The notes under the pieces were generated by a model. The model was not told the DNA's origin and did not search any database. It saw only the letters and a program-made list of their open reading frames with translations. From the NCBI GenBank assembly GCA_031181345.1, contig JAPSLC010000036.1, positions 1 through 53,990 on the forward strand: 53,990 nt of DNA, read 5' to 3'. This document shows positions 42,441 through 51,140 of the stretch, piece by piece (position 1 is the first letter of the stretch; each line of letters starts with the position of its first letter). Both the position numbers and the translations under genes were made by a program. The DNA comes from Cupriavidus sp. Its GTDB lineage: Bacteria > Pseudomonadota > Gammaproteobacteria > Burkholderiales > Burkholderiaceae.

Positions 42441-43406
42441 ATGGCCAAGCACGACGACGTCTCCTACAAACTTCTGTATACCTGCCCCGAATTCGTCAGG
42501 GATCTGCTGAAGAGCTTTGTGCCGAGGCAATGGTGGCGCAAGGTGGACTTCTCCACCCTGGAGCGCATGCCGTGCAGCTACGTGACCGATGACTTCCGCG
42601 AGCGGGCTGATGACGTGGTTTGGCGCGTGCGAACGGGACAGCAGTGGATGTACCTGTACATCCTGATCGAGTTCCAGACTACCGTGGACACATTCATGGC
42701 CGTGCGAGTGCTCAGCTACCTGATGCTTCTGTACCAGGACCTGATCCGGCGCAAGGAATGTTCACCGGGCCGTCTGCTGCCGCCCGTGTTGCCGATCGTG
42801 CTGTACAACGGCGAAACAAAGTGGAAGGCGCCGGTGGATGTCGAAAGCCTGATCGCTCACGATGCGGACTTCCCGGTTCCGCGCTTCCGCTATCACCTGA
42901 TCGACGAAAGCCGGTACTCGGAGGCGCAACTGGCTCGGCGCCGCAATCTGGTGGCGGCGGTGATGCGGTTCAACCGGTTGAAGAACGAGCGGAGTCTCGT
43001 CCGCGTGATTCGTGAGGTCCGTTGCTGGATCGACGGACGCAAGGAACTCAAGCGAACTTTGGCGATGTGGATGCGTGGCGTATTGTTGAGGCAGCGCAAG
43101 GGCAAGCTCGCGCTGCCACGGGTTCGTGATCTGGAGGATTTGGAAATGTCACTGGCACAACGGATGGACGAGTGGGCTGCCCGACACGAGGAGAAGGGCG
43201 AGAAGCGGGGCGAGAGGAAGGGAATCACGAAGGGCCGGCGGGAAGGTGCGGCCCGGGTCCTGCAGCAACTGCTGGCGCGCCGGTTCGGGCCGCTGCCGCC
43301 GGATGTCGTTGCCAAGCTCGACGCGGCGCAGCCGGCCGACATCAGGCGATGGAGCGCGCGGCTCCTGGACGCCGAATCGCTCGACGCCGTCTTCAAGACA
43401 CGCTAA
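42441..43406 (+). CDS. Rpn/YhgA-type nuclease (recombination-promoting nuclease/transposase_31)
   Basis: The 321-residue protein starts MAKHDDVSYKLLYTCPEFVR, the usual Rpn opening. It has the PD-(D/E)xK-like core: D57/D58 in RADDVVWRVR, then E77-F-Q79 in YILIEFQTTVD. FMAVRVLSYLMLLYQDLIRR and LPPVLPIVLYNGE follow. A charged Glu/Lys/Gly/Arg linker (about 238-258) leads to a small C-terminal domain. Rpn proteins are DNA nucleases linked to RecA-independent recombination and, in E. coli, to phage defence. An ATG at 42429 would add four residues; neither start has a good ribosome site. An internal start with a strong site lies at 43146. No partner genes are adjacent. Confidence 0.9.
   Translation: MAKHDDVSYKLLYTCPEFVRDLLKSFVPRQWWRKVDFSTLERMPCSYVTDDFRERADDVVWRVRTGQQWMYLYILIEFQTTVDTFMAVRVLSYLMLLYQDLIRRKECSPGRLLPPVLPIVLYNGETKWKAPVDVESLIAHDADFPVPRFRYHLIDESRYSEAQLARRRNLVAAVMRFNRLKNERSLVRVIREVRCWIDGRKELKRTLAMWMRGVLLRQRKGKLALPRVRDLEDLEMSLAQRMDEWAARHEEKGEKRGERKGITKGRREGAARVLQQLLARRFGPLPPDVVAKLDAAQPADIRRWSARLLDAESLDAVFKTR
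43146..43406 (+). CDS. Possible nested small Rpn protein (RpnS-like), internal start
   Basis: Within the nuclease gene and in the same frame, ATG 43146 has a near-perfect GGAGG (43133-43137) eight bases upstream, far better than the full-length start. Translation from it would give 86 residues: MSLAQRMDEWAARHEEKGEK, the charged linker and the whole C-terminal domain, without the nuclease core. E. coli rpn genes are reported to make such C-terminal proteins, which inhibit the full-length toxin. Here it is an inference from the ribosome site and the position. Confidence 0.5.
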   Translation: MSLAQRMDEWAARHEEKGEKRGERKGITKGRREGAARVLQQLLARRFGPLPPDVVAKLDAAQPADIRRWSARLLDAESLDAVFKTR

Positions 43407-43449
43407 GGCCCGCGGCGATGCTCTTGTTGGGCATCTTTGCCGCGCAGGC

Positions 43450-44421
43450 TCAAGCCAGCAGCTGTCCCAGCCGTACCACCGTCACGCCCGGACGCAACTG
43501 GCGCAGAGAGGGCATCACCAGCACGCAATCCGGATACGGCGTCACCACCGGCACATCGTCGTTCCAGCCGATCACGGTGCCGGCTTCTGCGAAGGTTTCC
43601 AGGCCGGTATAGGGACCGGCGAAGCGGAAATTCATGCTGGTGGCAACCACCGGTTCCGTAACGCGTACCACACGCTGCGGCGCGGCCTCGGCCGACAGCC
43701 AGCCGGACGGAAGGTCGCCGCTGTCCACGATGCTGGCGGTCAGCAGGAAGCGCGCCGTGCTGTCGCGCGCCACCGCCACCGACGATGCCTCCCAGTGCTG
43801 GCCGCACTCGATCAGCAGCGCATTCTTCCGGCTGGCCGGATCGCCGAAGCCGGCGTAGTCGCGCATGCGGCGGCCTTCCGGATGCCCTTCGTCGACGATC
43901 ACATGGGCCGGGGCGCCGAGCGCGCGCGCCAGCGCGACGCCCTTGTCGAGCGGGCCGGACACGATCAGCGGCAGGCTCTTCTCGTGCATCGAATGCAGGT
44001 CCAGCAGCAGATCCACGCGATCGATCAGCGCTCGCATCTCGCGCGCGCGCCGCAACTCGGACGAGTCGCGCGACGCATCGTCGAGCACCGCGGCGGTCCA
44101 GACGCGGTTGAAGTCCTGGTCGACGAAGCGCGATGCGTCGGGCCTGGCCGGATCGAAGCGGTGATAGGCGTCGACGTTGGCGAACGCCAGCGTCAACTGG
44201 CCGCGGCGCGGCTTGAGGCCGAGATCCAGCAGTTCCTTGACGACGATCGCGCCGCAGACCTCGTTGCCGTGGGTCAGCGCGTTGACCATCACGTGCGGAC
44301 CGGGCACGCCGCTGTCGAAGTGGTGGACATAGGCGATGCCGGTATTGCCGTCGGCATACGGCCGGATATCGGGAAACGCGACTTCGACCGGGTAGGCGTC
44401 GAGCGTGGTGATCGTGTTCAT
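43450..44421 (-). CDS. Succinylglutamate desuccinylase/aspartoacylase-family (M14-like) amidohydrolase
   Basis: The 323-residue zinc enzyme has HxxE in LTHGNE (H51, E54) and the third ligand H143 in DLHSMHE. DFNRVW (103-108) supplies a substrate-binding Arg, and E205 in LIECGQHWE is the likely general base. The family removes acyl groups from N-acyl amino acids or cleaves related amides. It starts 10 bp after the Bug receptor gene behind AGGGACCTC, so the receptor probably brings its substrate or product. An N-acyl amino acid is plausible but not shown. Confidence 0.9.
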   Translation of the reverse strand: MNTITTLDAYPVEVAFPDIRPYADGNTGIAYVHHFDSGVPGPHVMVNALTHGNEVCGAIVVKELLDLGLKPRRGQLTLAFANVDAYHRFDPARPDASRFVDQDFNRVWTAAVLDDASRDSSELRRAREMRALIDRVDLLLDLHSMHEKSLPLIVSGPLDKGVALARALGAPAHVIVDEGHPEGRRMRDYAGFGDPASRKNALLIECGQHWEASSVAVARDSTARFLLTASIVDSGDLPSGWLSAEAAPQRVVRVTEPVVATSMNFRFAGPYTGLETFAEAGTVIGWNDDVPVVTPYPDCVLVMPSLRQLRPGVTVVRLGQLLA

Positions 44422-44431
44422 GAGGTCCCTG

Positions 44432-45427
44432 TTATTGCTGGATGCCGGCCGCCTGCACGATGGTGCGGTACTTGGCGGTCTCGCGCTTGACGAAGGCGGC
44501 GAACTGCGTCGGATTGGCGGGCGCGACCTCGACGCCGGCCTCGGCCAGCTTCTTGCGGACCTCCGGCATTGCCAGTACGGCCTGCATCTCGCTGTTGAGC
44601 CGGTCCACCACCGCGCGCGGCGTGGCCTTCGGCGCCATCAGCCCGAACCAGACGCCCATGTCGACGCCCTTCAGCGCCGGCGTCTCCGCCAGCGCTGGCA
44701 CGTCGGGCGCCACCGCGGCGCGCTTTGCCTCGGTCACGCCATAGGCCTTGACCCGTCCGCCCTGGATATGCGGCAGCGCGGAGGACAGCACCATCACCGC
44801 CAGATCGATCTGGCCGCCGAGCAGATCGGTCGCCATCGCCGATGCGCCCTTGTACGGCACGTGCGTGATGCCGACCTTGCCCTGCTGCTTGATCAGCTCG
44901 CCCGCCAGGTTCAGCGGCGTGCCCACGCCCGACGAGGCGTAGGCCAGCTTGTCCGGCTGCGCCTTTGCCAGCGCGATCAGTTCGCCGGCATTGCGGGCCG
45001 GCAGCGTCGGCTTGCCGACCAGCACCATCGGCTGTGTGCCGACGAAGGTGATCGGCGCCAGGTCCTTCTCGCCGTCGTAGCGTACCGCCGGATTGGTCAG
45101 GCGCGCGATCGACACCTCGCTGCCCGAGCCCATCAGCAGCGTGTAGCCATCGGCCTCGGCCTTGACCACGCGCGACGCGCCGATGGTGCCGCCGGCGCCG
45201 CCGAGGTTCTCGATCACCACGCTCTGGCCCAGCCGTTTGCCAAGCTCGGGCGCGATCGTGCGGGCCACCAGGTCGACGCTGCCGCCGGCCGTGTAGCCGA
45301 CCACCAGCGTGATCGGTTTGGCGGGCCATTCGCTGGCGCGCGCCGCGCCCGCGGGCAGCAGCGACATGGCCGAGATGGCCGAGAACAGCAAGGTGGCGGC
45401 GGTGGCAGTCCGCAGCGAGATCTTCAT
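44432..45427 (-). CDS. Bug/TctC-family periplasmic receptor
   Basis: The 331-residue receptor has a Sec signal peptide of about 31 residues (ending AGAARA). Bug markers are ITLVVGYTAGGSVDLVARTI, VIENLGGAGGTIGASRVVKA, and AYASSGVGTPLNLAGELIK. VPYKGASAMATDLLGGQIDL forms part of the ligand pocket. It lies between a LysR regulator gene (155 bp upstream) and the aspartoacylase-like gene, all in one direction. No TctAB permease is present. The ribosome site is GGGAGCG. Confidence 0.95.
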   Translation of the reverse strand: MKISLRTATAATLLFSAISAMSLLPAGAARASEWPAKPITLVVGYTAGGSVDLVARTIAPELGKRLGQSVVIENLGGAGGTIGASRVVKAEADGYTLLMGSGSEVSIARLTNPAVRYDGEKDLAPITFVGTQPMVLVGKPTLPARNAGELIALAKAQPDKLAYASSGVGTPLNLAGELIKQQGKVGITHVPYKGASAMATDLLGGQIDLAVMVLSSALPHIQGGRVKAYGVTEAKRAAVAPDVPALAETPALKGVDMGVWFGLMAPKATPRAVVDRLNSEMQAVLAMPEVRKKLAEAGVEVAPANPTQFAAFVKRETAKYRTIVQAAGIQQ

Positions 45428-45582
45428 GGCAACGCTCCCGTGTCTATGTGTTATCGATGTGGTATGGCGCGATGTTAGGGAGCGGCGCCGTGTTCGCGCA
45501 TGCGGTTTTGGCAATGGCGATTGCCGGATCGGCAAGGCTGGCGGCGCACCGCGGCGCGCCATCGAGTCGGCCGCCCGCGACA

Positions 45583-46554
45583 TCACGCCGTCGCGGCGCG
45601 CCAGAACGCTTCGGCCAGCGGACGCATCGGTGCGCGCGGACGGTAGAGCCGGATCTGCAGCACCAGGTCGCGAGTGCCGCCCTGTTGGCTGCCCTGTTGG
45701 CCGCCTTCCGTGCCGGCCTCCGCCACGCTGCCGATATCGGCGCGCACCAGCCGGCCCGCATGCAGATCGTCGGCGATCAGCCGGGCCGGCAGCCAGGCCA
45801 GGCCCATGCGCTGGCGCACCATCTCGTGCACCGATTCGGCGAAGTCGCAGACCGCCACCACATCGAGGCGGCCGGCCAGTTTGCGCCGTGCGATCTCCTC
45901 ATTGACCATGCGGCCCATCGTCAGCGTCTCGGCATAGGCGATGGTCGGCACCGGCGCGCTCCTGCCGCGTCCGGGCAAGCGGAAACACGGCCCGCCCGCG
46001 GCATCGGCGGCGGCCACGCAGACCAGCCGCTCGACCCCGACCGGATGGAATTGATAGCGGGCCTCGTCCAGCCGCACCGGCAGATCGGGCGGGCTGTAGC
46101 ACAGCAGGAAATCGGCGTCGCCTTCGGTGAACATGGCCATCGCGTCGTGCATGGCGAAGGTCGACAGCCGGGTACGAAAGCCCGCGGCCACCGGATCGTG
46201 CCGCAGCGCCTGGCGCAGCCCGGCCAGCCAGACCGGCACCAGCGAGCGCGACAGCGTCTTGCCGGTGGCGATCACCACCGTGCTGGCGTCGACGCGATGG
46301 GCGGCGCGCAGCGCCAGCCGCGTTTCCTCGAGGGTATGCAGCGCCGACTGCGCCGCCTCGAGGAATTGCCGCCCCTCGGCGGTCAGCCGGACCGGAAACA
46401 CGCTGCGATCGATCAGCGGCGCGCCGGCCCACACTTCCACCGCCTGCATGCGGCGGCCGAACGCCGGCGGGGTGACATTGCGCAGTTCGGCCGCGCGGGC
46501 GAGGCTGCCGGCCTCGGCCAGGCATACAAAGTCTTCGAGCCAACGGATATGCAT
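45583..46554 (-). CDS. LysR-family transcriptional regulator
   Basis: The 323-residue protein has a LysR winged helix in the order WLEDFVCLAEAGSLARAAEL and RNVTPPAFGRRMQAVEVWAG, then the effector domain. It lies upstream of, and in the same direction as, the Bug-aspartoacylase pair, so control could be both of itself and of them. An insertion near residues 283-298 (EAGTEGGQQGSQQGGTRD) is coded by a 12-bp tandem duplication and lies late in the effector domain. The start ATG has only a weak ribosome site. Confidence 0.9.
   Translation of the reverse strand: MHIRWLEDFVCLAEAGSLARAAELRNVTPPAFGRRMQAVEVWAGAPLIDRSVFPVRLTAEGRQFLEAAQSALHTLEETRLALRAAHRVDASTVVIATGKTLSRSLVPVWLAGLRQALRHDPVAAGFRTRLSTFAMHDAMAMFTEGDADFLLCYSPPDLPVRLDEARYQFHPVGVERLVCVAAADAAGGPCFRLPGRGRSAPVPTIAYAETLTMGRMVNEEIARRKLAGRLDVVAVCDFAESVHEMVRQRMGLAWLPARLIADDLHAGRLVRADIGSVAEAGTEGGQQGSQQGGTRDLVLQIRLYRPRAPMRPLAEAFWRAATA
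45679..45702 (-). repeat. 12-bp tandem duplication inside lysR
   Basis: On the plus strand GCCCTGTTGGCT and GCCCTGTTGGCC lie head to tail (one mismatch). They encode a Gly/Gln/Ser-rich insertion and keep the reading frame. Confidence 0.8.
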
Positions 46555-46828
46555 GGGGAGGCGGACGATCGGTTCGTGTCGGGGGAGGGCTGGCCGCAGC
46601 GCATCCGCGTGCGCGGCCGCGTCATTCTAGAGCGTCCGCAGCCGCATGCACGCTCGCGGCGTGACCGCCGCCGGGCATCAGGCGAGGCGCTCACCATGCC
46701 CGGGAAGAATGCGATGGCAAGCGAAATGCTCTCACATATTTGTCCTGAGAATGACTCGGCGCAGCCTATCGCCCCTTTTGACCGACTCCTACACTGGCTG
46801 GAAAGCCCGACCTTGCTGGGAGTTCGCC

Positions 46829-47530
46829 ATGCCGACCCTTCGCCGCCTCGTCCGCCACGCCGCCTGCATACTGGTCCTGCTTGGCGGGTGGCAGACCGCG
46901 ATGGCGGCGCCGCGGCCGCCGCAGCCGGCGGAGACCCTGACGCGACAGGCGGTGGTCGCCTACGAGGCGGGGGCGTTCGATGCGGCGTTGCGCGACTTCG
47001 CGGAGGCGGCGCGGCAGGGCAACCGGCTGGCGCAGTTCAATTACGCGATGATGCTGCTGCGCGGCGACGGCACGGCGTCGAAGCCGCAGGAGGCGCTGGT
47101 CTGGCTGAAGAAGGCGGCCGACAACGAGATGACGCACGCGCAATTCACCTGGGGCGAACTGCACGAGCGCGGCGACCTGGTGCCAAAGTCGCTGGAGGAG
47201 GCCAACCGCTGGTATCAGCGCGCCAGCCAGGGCGGGCATATCCAGGCGCAGGTCGCGCTGGCGACCAATTACTTCATCGGCCGCGGGGTACCGCGCGACT
47301 ACGCCAAGGCCTTCGAGTGGTACACGCGGGCCGCGACCGCGGGCGACGGCGGTGCGCAGTACATCGTCGCGAGCTTCTACGAGCGCGGCGAGCCGGGCGT
47401 GGTCGAGCGCGATATCGAGCAGGCGAAGATCTGGTACGCGCGGGCCGCGGCACGCGGCGACCCCGGCGCGCTGGCCAAGCTGCGCTCGCTGCTGGAGCAG
47501 ACCGTCAGATCGCGGACGCCGACGATGTAG
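46829..47530 (+). CDS. Secreted Sel1-repeat (TPR-like) protein
   Basis: The 233-residue protein has a Sec signal peptide (about 1-26: RHAACILVLLGGWQTAMA). Four to five Sel1 repeats of 36 residues follow (AQFNYAMMLLRGDGTASKPQ, AQFTWGELHERGDLVPKSLE, AQVALATNYFIGRGVPRDYA, AQYIVASFYERGEPGVVERD). Such repeats form a helical scaffold for protein contacts in the periplasm. The partner is unknown. It converges on rodA with only 17 bp between stops, and I see no terminator there. The ribosome site is GGGAG before ATG 46829. Confidence 0.9.
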   Translation: MPTLRRLVRHAACILVLLGGWQTAMAAPRPPQPAETLTRQAVVAYEAGAFDAALRDFAEAARQGNRLAQFNYAMMLLRGDGTASKPQEALVWLKKAADNEMTHAQFTWGELHERGDLVPKSLEEANRWYQRASQGGHIQAQVALATNYFIGRGVPRDYAKAFEWYTRAATAGDGGAQYIVASFYERGEPGVVERDIEQAKIWYARAAARGDPGALAKLRSLLEQTVRSRTPTM

Positions 47531-47547
47531 CGCACGCCAGCGCGCCT

Positions 47548-48690
47548 TCAGGTCTGAATCAACCGCTTCTGCCGCGAGATATTCATCAGGATGCCGATCC
47601 CCATGCCTAGCGTGACCAGCGCGGTCCCGCCGTAGCTCATCAGCGGCAGCGGCACGCCGACGATCGGCAGGATGCCGCTGACCATGCCCATGTTGACGAA
47701 GGCATAGGTGAAGAAGATCAGCGTCACCGCGCCGGCCAGCAGGCGCGAGAAATGCGTCGGCGCATTGGCGGCGATATAGAGCCCGCGGAAGATCAGCAGC
47801 AGATACAGAACCAGCAGCACCGCATTGCCGATCAGGCCGAATTCCTCGGAGTAGACCGCGAAGATGAAGTCCGTGTGCTTCTCGGGAATGAACTCGAGGT
47901 GGGTCTGCGTGCCCTTGAGCCAGCCCTTGCCCATCAGTCCGCCCGAGCCGATAGCGATGATCGACTGGATGGTGTGGAAGCCCTTGCCGAGCGGATCGGT
48001 GGTGGGATCGAGCAGCGTGCAGACGCGGTGCTGCTGGTAGTCGTGCAGCACGGGCCAGTTGACGCCCGGCGCGCACATGTCGTGCTCGAAGAACAGCAGC
48101 GCGGAGATCAGCGTCACCAGGATCGTCAGCGCCGGCAGGATCAGCTTCCACGACAGGCCGGCGAAGTAGATCACGTACATGCCCGCGGCCAGCACCAGCA
48201 GCGCGGTGCCCAGGTCCGGCTGCTTGGCGATCAGGCCCACCGGGACGGCCAGCAGCAGGCCGGCGACGATGAAGTCGAACCAGCGCAGTCCGCTTTCGCG
48301 CTTCTGGAAGTACCAGGCCAGCATCAGCGGCATTGCAATCTTCATCAGTTCGGACGGCTGGACCACGATGCCGACATTGAGCCAGCGGCGCGCGCCCTTG
48401 CGGATCAGCCCGAACATCGCCACCGCGATCAGCAGCGCGACGCCGACCGTATAGAGCGGCACCGCGGCCCGCATCAACGTCTGCGTGGGCAGATAGGCGA
48501 TCACCCACATCACCGCGTAGGACAGCAGGATATTGCGCAGCTGGTCCTCGACGCGGCCGGGCATGTCGACCGAGGCCGAGTACAGCGCGACGATGCCGGT
48601 GGCGAACAGCAGGAAGACGATCAGCGCGAGCGGCTTGTCGAAGCCGGTCAGCGCGGTCTTGATCAGGGACAGGGCGCGTCTGCGGTCCAT
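47548..48690 (-). CDS. rodA: Peptidoglycan glycosyltransferase RodA (MrdB)
   Basis: The 380-residue SEDS-family polymerase has about ten membrane helices and builds glycan strands of the lateral wall with PBP2. SEDS markers include WLNVGIVVQPSELMKIAMPL, KQPDLGTALLVLAAG, TDFIFAVYSEEFGLIGN and the end GGTALVTLGMGIGILMNISR. ATG 48690 has GGAGG upstream. A TTG at 48705 lies partly in the mrdA stop. It is the last gene of the mreBCD-mrdAB run. Confidence 0.97.
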   Translation of the reverse strand: MDRRRALSLIKTALTGFDKPLALIVFLLFATGIVALYSASVDMPGRVEDQLRNILLSYAVMWVIAYLPTQTLMRAAVPLYTVGVALLIAVAMFGLIRKGARRWLNVGIVVQPSELMKIAMPLMLAWYFQKRESGLRWFDFIVAGLLLAVPVGLIAKQPDLGTALLVLAAGMYVIYFAGLSWKLILPALTILVTLISALLFFEHDMCAPGVNWPVLHDYQQHRVCTLLDPTTDPLGKGFHTIQSIIAIGSGGLMGKGWLKGTQTHLEFIPEKHTDFIFAVYSEEFGLIGNAVLLVLYLLLIFRGLYIAANAPTHFSRLLAGAVTLIFFTYAFVNMGMVSGILPIVGVPLPLMSYGGTALVTLGMGIGILMNISRQKRLIQT

Positions 48691-48701
48691 CTGCGCCTCC
48701 T

Positions 48702-51080
48702 TCAATGCGTGGCGTTGGCGCCCGGCGCCGCGGCGGCCTGCCGGGCGCGGGATGCGGGGGATGGAGTCGGCGACGAAGCGGGCCCCGACACGCCGGGCGG
48801 CGTCTTGCGCGTGCCCGGACTACCAGGGGCCGGCGGCGCGGCCGGGGTTGACAGCGGGCCCTCGTGCGGCGGCTGGCTGTGGCCGAGCGCCTGTCGCATG
48901 CGGTCGCCGAGCGTCAGCGGCGCGGAGGCGGGTGCGATCGCCTGCGGATCGGCGGCTGGCGCGGCGGCCACCGCACTGGCGCCGCCCCCGCCACCGTGAC
49001 TGCCTTTGCCGCCTTTATCCTTGTCGCCCGGCTGGCCCTCCGTGTCCTCGTTGGCCAGCGTGTTGCCCATCGCCGTCGCGCTGGCGATGCTGGCGGTATG
49101 GCCGGTGGTGAACACGCTGGGCGTATCGACCGGCGGCAGGCCGTGCGCGCGCTCGGTGGCCGGCGGTGCGATCGCGGCCAGCTCCGCGGGCCATTTGCCG
49201 AGCAGGTAGTAGTCCATTACCTTGCGCGCGATCGGCGCCGCGTGCGCCGCGCCGAAGCCGGCGTTCTCGACGATCAGCGCCAGCGCGATCTTCGGCTTGT
49301 CCGCCGGGGCGAACGCCGTGTACAGCGCGTGGTCGCGCTTGTGCTCGGCCAGCGCGTGGTGGTTGTACTTCTCGCCCTTGGCCAGCGAGTAGGTCTGCGC
49401 GGTCCCGGTCTTGCCGGCCGATTCGTAGGCCGCGCCGGCAAACACCTTGGCCGCGGTGCCCGAATGCGTGACGCCGACCATCGCGCGCTTGATCACGTCG
49501 ATATCGGACTGCTTGAACGGCAGCCGGTAGCTTTCCTTCGGCACCGTCAGGCGGCGCTGCCGCGTGATCGCGTCCTCGATCGCCTTGACCAGGTGGGGCT
49601 TCATCACCACGCCGTTGTTGACCAGGATCGAGGTCGCGTGCGCCAGCTGCAGGATCGTGAAGCTGTTGTAGCCCTGGCCGATGCCCAGCGAGATGGTCTC
49701 GCCGTCATACCACTTCTGCTGCTCGGGCTTGCGGTAGGCGCGCCGCTTCCAGTCGGTCGAGGGCAGGATGCCGCGGTTCTCGCCCTCGATGTCGATGCCG
49801 GTCAGCTGGCCGAAGCCGAGCGGCTTCATGAAGTCGTGGATCGCGTTGACGCCCATGTCGCGCGCCAGCGCGTAGTAGTAGGTGTCGCACGACGCGACGA
49901 TCGAGCTGTACATGTCGACCCAGCCGTGGCCGCCGGGCTTGTCGTCGCGGAAGGTATGGTTGCCCAGCGTGAAGAAGCCGGGATCGTGCATGCCCCAATT
50001 CGGGGTGCGCTTGCCGGTTGCCAGCGCCGCCAGCGCCATGAACGGCTTGTAGGTCGAGCCCGGCGGATAGGTGCCGCGCAGCGGCCGGTTCAGCAGCGGC
50101 TTGTCCGGCGAATTGTTCAGCTCGTTCCAGGTCGCGGTATCGATGCCCTCGACGAACAGGTTCGGGTCGTAAGTCGGCTTGGAGACGAAGGCGAGGATGT
50201 CGCCGGTGGCCGGCTCGATCGCCACCAGCGCGCCGCGGCGGTCGCCGAACAGCGCCTCGGCCAGCTGCTGCAGCCGGATGTCGAGCGACAGGATCAGGTT
50301 GTTGCCGGGCGTCGCGGGCGCGGTCGACAGCGTGCGGATCGGCCGCCCGCCGGCGCTGACTTCGACCTCCTCGATGCCGGTCAGCCCGTGCAGCTCGGTC
50401 TCGTAGCTCTGCTCGATGCCGATCTTGCCGATGTAGTTGGTGCCCTTGTAGTTGTCGGCATCCTTGCGCGGGTCGTACTTGGCCGGATTGGCGTCGTTGG
50501 CCTCGTCCATCGCCTCAATGCGCTGCTGGTCGCGCTGCGAGATGCGGCCGATATAGCCGACCACATGCGAGGCCGATTCGCCCATCGGGTACTGCCGGAA
50601 CAGCCGCGCCCGCACGTCGACGCCGGGGAAGCGGAAGCGCTGCGCGGAGAAGCGCGCCACTTCCTCGTCGCTCAGCTGGCTGCGGATCGGCAGGCTCTCG
50701 AAGCTGCGCGACTCCTCCATCAGCCGGCGAAAGCGGCGGCGGTCACGCGGCTGGATCTCGATCAGCCCGGACAGCTCGTCGATGGTGTCGTCCAGCGACT
50801 GCGTCAGCTTGGACGGCGTGATCTCCAGCGTGTAGGCGGAATAATTGCGTGCCAGCACGATGCCGTTGCGGTCCATGATGATGCCGCGGTTCGGCTCGAT
50901 CGGCGCCACCGAGATGCGGTTGTCCTCGGCCTTGGCCGAATACTGGTCGTGCTTGTACCACTGCAGCCAGAAGAAGCGCAGGAACAGCAGGCCGAACAGG
51001 ATCACGGCGAACAGCGCCGCGGCCGCCACGCGAAGGCGGAAGCGGCCGAGCTCGAGTTCGACGTTGCGGATTTCGGTCAT
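48702..51080 (-). CDS. mrdA: Penicillin-binding protein 2 (MrdA)
   Basis: The 792-residue class B PBP is the transpeptidase partner of RodA. It has an N-terminal membrane anchor (about 16-38), a pedestal domain (RGIIMDRNGIVLARNYSAYT), and the transpeptidase motifs S342-T-Y-K345, S397-C-D399 and K557-T-G559. The catalytic part ends near 632. The remaining 160 residues are Gly, Ala, Pro, Ser and Lys-rich and look disordered (for example SHGGGGGASAVAAAPAADPQ), much longer than in E. coli (633 residues in all). It lies between mreD and rodA. Confidence 0.97.
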   Translation of the reverse strand: MTEIRNVELELGRFRLRVAAAALFAVILFGLLFLRFFWLQWYKHDQYSAKAEDNRISVAPIEPNRGIIMDRNGIVLARNYSAYTLEITPSKLTQSLDDTIDELSGLIEIQPRDRRRFRRLMEESRSFESLPIRSQLSDEEVARFSAQRFRFPGVDVRARLFRQYPMGESASHVVGYIGRISQRDQQRIEAMDEANDANPAKYDPRKDADNYKGTNYIGKIGIEQSYETELHGLTGIEEVEVSAGGRPIRTLSTAPATPGNNLILSLDIRLQQLAEALFGDRRGALVAIEPATGDILAFVSKPTYDPNLFVEGIDTATWNELNNSPDKPLLNRPLRGTYPPGSTYKPFMALAALATGKRTPNWGMHDPGFFTLGNHTFRDDKPGGHGWVDMYSSIVASCDTYYYALARDMGVNAIHDFMKPLGFGQLTGIDIEGENRGILPSTDWKRRAYRKPEQQKWYDGETISLGIGQGYNSFTILQLAHATSILVNNGVVMKPHLVKAIEDAITRQRRLTVPKESYRLPFKQSDIDVIKRAMVGVTHSGTAAKVFAGAAYESAGKTGTAQTYSLAKGEKYNHHALAEHKRDHALYTAFAPADKPKIALALIVENAGFGAAHAAPIARKVMDYYLLGKWPAELAAIAPPATERAHGLPPVDTPSVFTTGHTASIASATAMGNTLANEDTEGQPGDKDKGGKGSHGGGGGASAVAAAPAADPQAIAPASAPLTLGDRMRQALGHSQPPHEGPLSTPAAPPAPGSPGTRKTPPGVSGPASSPTPSPASRARQAAAAPGANATH

Positions 51081-51140
51081 GGTGCTGCGTGGACGGGCGG
51101 TCGGGGCACGGAGGGGAACAGCGAACGGAGTGCCATGCCG

